Shown piece after piece: positions 61,901-64,000 of a stretch of DNA of 64,000 nt. This stretch comes from RPQJ01 sp963846885 (lineage in GTDB: Bacteria; Pseudomonadota; Gammaproteobacteria; Steroidobacterales; Steroidobacteraceae): NCBI GenBank assembly GCA_963846885.1, contig CAWJXS010000005.1, positions 1-64,000 of the forward strand, written 5' to 3'. Position 1 is the first letter of the stretch, and every line of letters begins with the position of its first letter. The notes below the pieces were generated by a model. The model saw nothing but the letters and a program-made list of their open reading frames with translations. It did no database searches and was not told the origin of the DNA. The translations under genes and the position numbers were made by a program.

Positions 61901-62770
61901 CTGAACGCGGGTCCGGACGGCTACGAGGTCGTCGGTGACGTCCTGATCCCCACCGCGCGCATCTCGCCGCGCGATTTGACGACGGCAACGGCGAGCACGT
62001 CACCGGACGAGCGCATCGTGGGTGTGCCGGACATCGATGAGTCCGAACCGGACTCGAGCGATCGGGTCACGACCCGCATCAAGGTGACGCTCGGCGATGC
62101 CGTGCGTGTCGACGCCTATGGGCTCAGGGCACGGCTCGAAGGCGCCGTGACGGTCTCCACGGTTCCCGACGACGTCGCGCGCGGCAACGGCGTGATCAGG
62201 GTTGCGGAAGGCCAGTACAAGGCGTTCGGTCAGGACGTGACCATCACCCGGGGCACGCTCACGTACATCAATGCTCCGCTCAACGAGCCGGTGCTGGACA
62301 TCGTCGCGGAGCGCAAGATCAAGAACGCCGACATCACGGTCACGGTCAACGTGCGCGGCACCATCGACCGCCCCTTCATTTCGATCACCTCGCAACCGGC
62401 GATGCCGAGCAACGAGGCCCTCTCGTACCTGCTGACGGGCCGGTCGATCGACACCCTGCAGTCGGGCGAGGCTTCGAACGTGAACCAGGCAGCTGAGAAC
62501 CTCGCTGTCAGCGGGGGCGGCCTGCTGCTGGGCCAGCTCGGCACGCGGCTGGGGCTCGACGAGGTGTCGGTGGAGCGGACGGGCGACGACGACACGTCGG
62601 TGGTACTGGGCAAGGCGCTGTCGCCCGACTTGTTCGTGAGCTATGGCATTTCGATCGCGGAGGCCATCAACACGATCAAGCTGCGGTACACGCTGAACGA
62701 GCGCTGGTCGTTGAAGGCCGAGGCGGGGATCGAGCAGAGCGCTGACATCGAATACAGGATCGAGCGGTGA
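58967..62770 (+). CDS. tamB: TamB translocation/assembly subunit
   Basis: 1267 residues with a GTG start right behind tamA. One N-terminal anchor (MFLVGMLLVLAGAIAWFMHW) is followed by a very long beta-rich region with repeating IDGR/GxLxG-like strands and a C-terminal DUF490 domain: VRVDAYGLRARLEGAVTV, GNGVIRVAEGQYKAFGQ, ITRGTLTYINAP and the end LSYLLTGRSIDTLQ with KLRYTLNERWSLKAEAG. TamB is an AsmA-like bridge across the periplasm between inner membrane and TamA. Length is typical. Confidence 0.95.
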   Translation: MRRRSMFLVGMLLVLAGAIAWFMHWQLFTQQGLDFALAQLKRVPGMQIEVRGARGTLAGSLAADQITVDHAAAYIVVRGFSVNPDPSGLIIGHVGLEDLSVARIDVTLKERPPQPDKPLYFLPTGLRISAPGFRIGPTAVTLASGQRIDARAVTGSLSLTRWRLDVDPVDVQGPAGRVTGNLALRAMQPLGLRTDLRGEWRLPGDAYEYRFRVVTSGNLDRLGTDLYLDAPAKLTFVGTLLDLTEQPRAEGTLRMTDFDGSPWVPAQRFPQLTGTITLAAGVASLGLDGTLTSPALPDQQLRLQGAGRWTDGTISLADVRLWLPRSGLSVTTNGTVTLPADDAPEGTLPRLDLSGEWSALRWPVVGDDEAIVQSPQGVYTIAGSLPYQFTSRAQVEGQALPPVSFAAAGVVDRDGVVLDRFEGYALRGRIDGRGKLAWTGTQAWNFDVDAKGLAIGDLRPGVEGRVSAKGSIAGTGLTATAPWTARLASMSGTLFGRPVTGRGEIAHRDGNFDLRNVRIANGESFADIDGRVGATALDLKWNLDLRSLAVAVPGMSGHLVSRGTARGTPQRPAIVGTARVRNFAYGAVTIASLDAEADIDVSDQRRSSIAFSADAIEASGLQFDSARGGLEGLLSDHRINVNFASPGDPERRITEFRGALQAEGRYDMERTEWAGDLSRVDVDFAEGAARLIQPAALVLGPSFQRAAPLCLRTDDDARLCIEGEHRAQPLAWRMIYSASDWPLQRLLRSLLGWREFDGRLQASGWAEKVPGKDWVGGTTLLVHEPVINVPRNKFRVERVRLGSSRFDVLAEADEIRATLDIDVDESTQIQGEALVARRTGDLLNSPLSGQIKGTSSAIKVLPLLVPEVDRAAGELEGNVVLGGIVGEPTFNGDFKIRDAVIELYRTNLKVTNLQADGRFSGETLTFDASGQTPKGGLTVDGRFTWPEGVMTGSMRLRGDGLLVADTPELRILASPDIVLNAGPDGYEVVGDVLIPTARISPRDLTTATASTSPDERIVGVPDIDESEPDSSDRVTTRIKVTLGDAVRVDAYGLRARLEGAVTVSTVPDDVARGNGVIRVAEGQYKAFGQDVTITRGTLTYINAPLNEPVLDIVAERKIKNADITVTVNVRGTIDRPFISITSQPAMPSNEALSYLLTGRSIDTLQSGEASNVNQAAENLAVSGGGLLLGQLGTRLGLDEVSVERTGDDDTSVVLGKALSPDLFVSYGISIAEAINTIKLRYTLNERWSLKAEAGIEQSADIEYRIER

Positions 62771-62801
62771 GGCCCGTGATCGCGTTGGCGTTGATGACGT
62801 A

Positions 62802-62878
62802 AGGGCTGGGAGTCCGGGCTTGTTCCGGCGAGCGGAAAGGCAGACACGCTCGCCGGAACAAGCCCTGCTCCCAGCCCT
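62802..62878. repeat. Variable-arm hairpin, copy 3
   Basis: Core GGAAAGGCAGACACG (62834-62848) between arms 62816-62833 and 62848-62865 (GGGCTTGTTCCGGCGAGC and its complement), a perfect 18-bp stem. A further perfect 11-bp stem lies outside (AGGGCTGGGAG 62802-62812 with CTCCCAGCCCT 62868-62878). Located 32 bp after tamB, convergent with the Nudix gene. The arm sequence is unrelated to the other copies. Confidence 0.88.
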
Positions 62879-63194
62879 GCTGTCAGGCGCCTGAGCGATC
62901 ATCGGGCCGCACGCTCGGCGACCCACGCCTGGATCACCGCCAGGCCCGATGATTCGCACGGCGCATCAACCTGACAGGGCGAAGAATGGAGGAGCGCGTC
63001 ACTCCGGTGCTTCGCGGTTAGGCGTGGCCGCTACTTGCGCCGTGTGAATTCCCGGGCTTCGACGGGAATTCACTCAGGCGCGGTCTTGCCAGCGACCTTT
63101 GCGGTGCCTTTCTCCGCGGGCGTGTCTGCCTTTCCGCCCGCGGAGAGAGGTCCACCGCAAACGGTCGCCTGGAAACGAAGCCGGACGCGACTTC
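62879..63194. repeat. Variable-arm hairpin copy 4 and accessory hairpin
   Basis: Copy 4 has the core CGTGTCTGCCTTTCC at 63121-63135, enclosed by TCTCCGCGGGC (63111-63121) and GCCCGCGGAGA (63136-63146). An outer imperfect stem runs from 63088 (CCAGCGACC...TTTGCGGTG) to 63172 (CACCGCAAACGGTCGCCTGG). Just upstream, GTGAATTCCCG (63044-63054) pairs perfectly with CGGGAATTCAC (63063-63073). The rest of this 316-bp stretch has no gene. Confidence 0.75.
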
Positions 63195-63839
63195 TCAGTC
63201 GAAATCCGTCGGAATCTCCGGCCGCAAGAAGTGCTGGCGCATGCGCAGCACCTGCCGCGGCGTGCAGCGTCCGACCGACATCGGCGGCAAGTCTTCCGGA
63301 TCGAAGAAGTCCACGCCGTCGGTCTCATAGCTGCCGCGAGCTTCCCCGCCTGCGATCTCGCACAGGAAAAACGCCTTCCAGCTGTGGTGCATCGAAGGCG
63401 TGTGTTCATGCTGATTGCGGTCGTACAGCGCGGCGAGCTTCGTGACGCGGACACGGAACCCCGCTTCCTGCTCGATCTCCTTGCGCACGGCACCGGACGG
63501 TGAATCGTTCACGTCCGCCCAGCCTCCCGGCAGGGTCCACAGCCCATCGGCCGTTTCACGCACCAGCAGCACCTTGCCGTCCGCAGGCCGGAACACGGCG
63601 CCACGCACTTCCACCTTGGGCGTCACGTAGCCGCCGTCGCGCGACCACTCTGCGATCAACTCGTCCGCGTTGACTGCAGTGCCCGCGCCGGCCGCCAGCA
63701 GCTCGGCAGCGATGCGCTCGATGGCCTCGTAGCGGTCGCGGTCGTACTGGTCCTTGCAGAAGTGCAGGCCGGTGCGAGACAGCGCCTGGAGGCTCCGCAG
63801 TTTTTCCAGGTAATCCGACCCATCACTCATGAGAGCCAT
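63195..63839 (-). CDS. Nudix hydrolase with N-terminal Nudix_N_2 helical domain
   Basis: 214 residues (a second ATG four codons in is possible). The N-terminal helical part (SDYLEKLRSLQALSRTGLHF, DQYDRDRYEAIERIA) matches the Nudix_N_2 domain. The Nudix core has GAVFRPADGKVLLVRET and the Nudix box GGWADVNDSPSGAVRKEIEQ, then EAGFRV. The first Glu of the canonical GX5E is replaced by Asp or Asn (GGWADVNDSP), so activity may be altered. It probably hydrolyses nucleoside diphosphate derivatives. It converges with tamB across the hairpin repeats and is divergent from argR. Confidence 0.9.
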   Translation of the reverse strand: MALMSDGSDYLEKLRSLQALSRTGLHFCKDQYDRDRYEAIERIAAELLAAGAGTAVNADELIAEWSRDGGYVTPKVEVRGAVFRPADGKVLLVRETADGLWTLPGGWADVNDSPSGAVRKEIEQEAGFRVRVTKLAALYDRNQHEHTPSMHHSWKAFFLCEIAGGEARGSYETDGVDFFDPEDLPPMSVGRCTPRQVLRMRQHFLRPEIPTDFD

Positions 63840-63859
63840 CCGCCGGGCTTGACATGCTC

Positions 63860-63894
63860 TGCATAATTATGCACATTTGCGTACCTTTTATTCA
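63860..63894. promoter_or_regulatory. ARG boxes in front of argR
   Basis: A perfect 14-bp palindrome TGCATAATTATGCA (63860-63873) is followed after a few bases by a weaker second half-match ending TTTTATTCA (63886-63894). Two ARG-box-like sites (consensus TGAAT-W4-ATTCA) in tandem with about 3 bp between them is the classical ArgR operator layout. They lie between the -35-like TTGACA (63849-63854) and the argR start, so ArgR probably represses its own promoter, and perhaps the Nudix gene. Confidence 0.75.
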
Positions 63895-63908
63895 CCCGAT
63901 CCGGCCCG

Positions 63909-64000
63909 ATGCCTGTCGCCAACGACCTCAACGCACAAACCCAGCGCCGCGATGCGATCGTCCGCATCCTGCGGGGGACGGCCGTTGGGCGTCAGGCCGA
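63909..64000 (+). CDS. argR: Arginine repressor ArgR N-terminus (partial)
   Basis: Only the first 30 codons are in the window. They read MPVANDLNAQTQRRDAIVRI, then LRGTAVGRQA, like the start of the winged helix DNA-binding domain of ArgR/AhrC proteins (RR-I-x-x-LR-x-G...R-Q-A-E). The assignment rests partly on the ARG boxes just upstream. Full ArgR has about 150 residues and represses arginine biosynthesis when arginine is bound. Confidence 0.65.
   Translation, partial: MPVANDLNAQTQRRDAIVRILRGTAVGRQA

Overview
The window is 64 kb of GC-rich chromosomal DNA (about two thirds G+C by eye) from a gammaproteobacterium. The gene orders rpmB-rpmG-mutM, radC, coaBC-dut, pyrE/xth, rsmD...ftsY-ftsE-ftsX-rpoH and tamA-tamB are classical for that class. 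A DUF6763 protein, quadruplex-type heptamer repeats and G+C content point towards the Xanthomonadales/Nevskiales/Steroidobacterales neighbourhood (inference). No rRNA, tRNA, CRISPR array, phage or recognisable transposase is visible.

Layout. 0-8 kb: a fasciclin (FAS1) remnant, an ExoD-family membrane protein, a LysR regulator divergent from a glutathione transferase, a DODA-type dioxygenase, the RNA helicase RhlE and a frameshifted PhoX-like phosphatase. 7.6-17.2 kb: an M20-peptidase stub, an exported chorismate mutase/cyclohexadienyl dehydratase fusion, a YcaQ glycosylase, a KstD-like flavoprotein, TrmB, MarC, DUF6763, a Rieske protein, an AmpG-like transporter, exonuclease III and PyrE. 17.97-21.33 kb: a small accessory island (membrane protein, decayed membrane protein, VOC protein, hotdog thioesterase) bounded on both sides by inverted GGGGCTA tracts. 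21.3-33.6 kb: housekeeping core (dut, coaBC, mutM, rpmG, rpmB, radC, coaD, rsmD, VolA-like lipase, ftsY-ftsE-ftsX, rpoH with a CIRCE operator). 34-45.7 kb: OmpA-like lipoprotein, ACT-domain malic enzyme, glutaryl-CoA dehydrogenase, K+ channel, glycerophosphodiesterase/FGGY-kinase pair, YheT hydrolase, saccharopine-dehydrogenase-like protein and a membrane-anchored response regulator. 45.8-53.9 kb: EF-G-like GTPase, sulfotransferase, DUF6279 lipoprotein, YedK, an ABC-2 exporter, and a divergent pair with an FlhC-like regulator around two palindromic operators. 53.9-64 kb: NudC, TSUP transporter, DUF4126, NRDE protein, TamA-TamB, a Nudix hydrolase and the start of argR behind ARG boxes.

The most notable non-coding signals are three families of intergenic repeats: (i) telomere-like, quadruplex-capable (GGGGCTA)n tracts that often start at the TAG stop codon of a gene; (ii) CCTCTCCCGC hairpins; and (iii) four long hairpins with locus-specific stems but an invariant 15-nt loop core. 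Single-base frameshifts interrupt at least six otherwise intact genes, including the normally essential dut. The consensus sequence therefore probably contains indel errors, and the in-frame FtsY-FtsE fusion should be read with that in mind.
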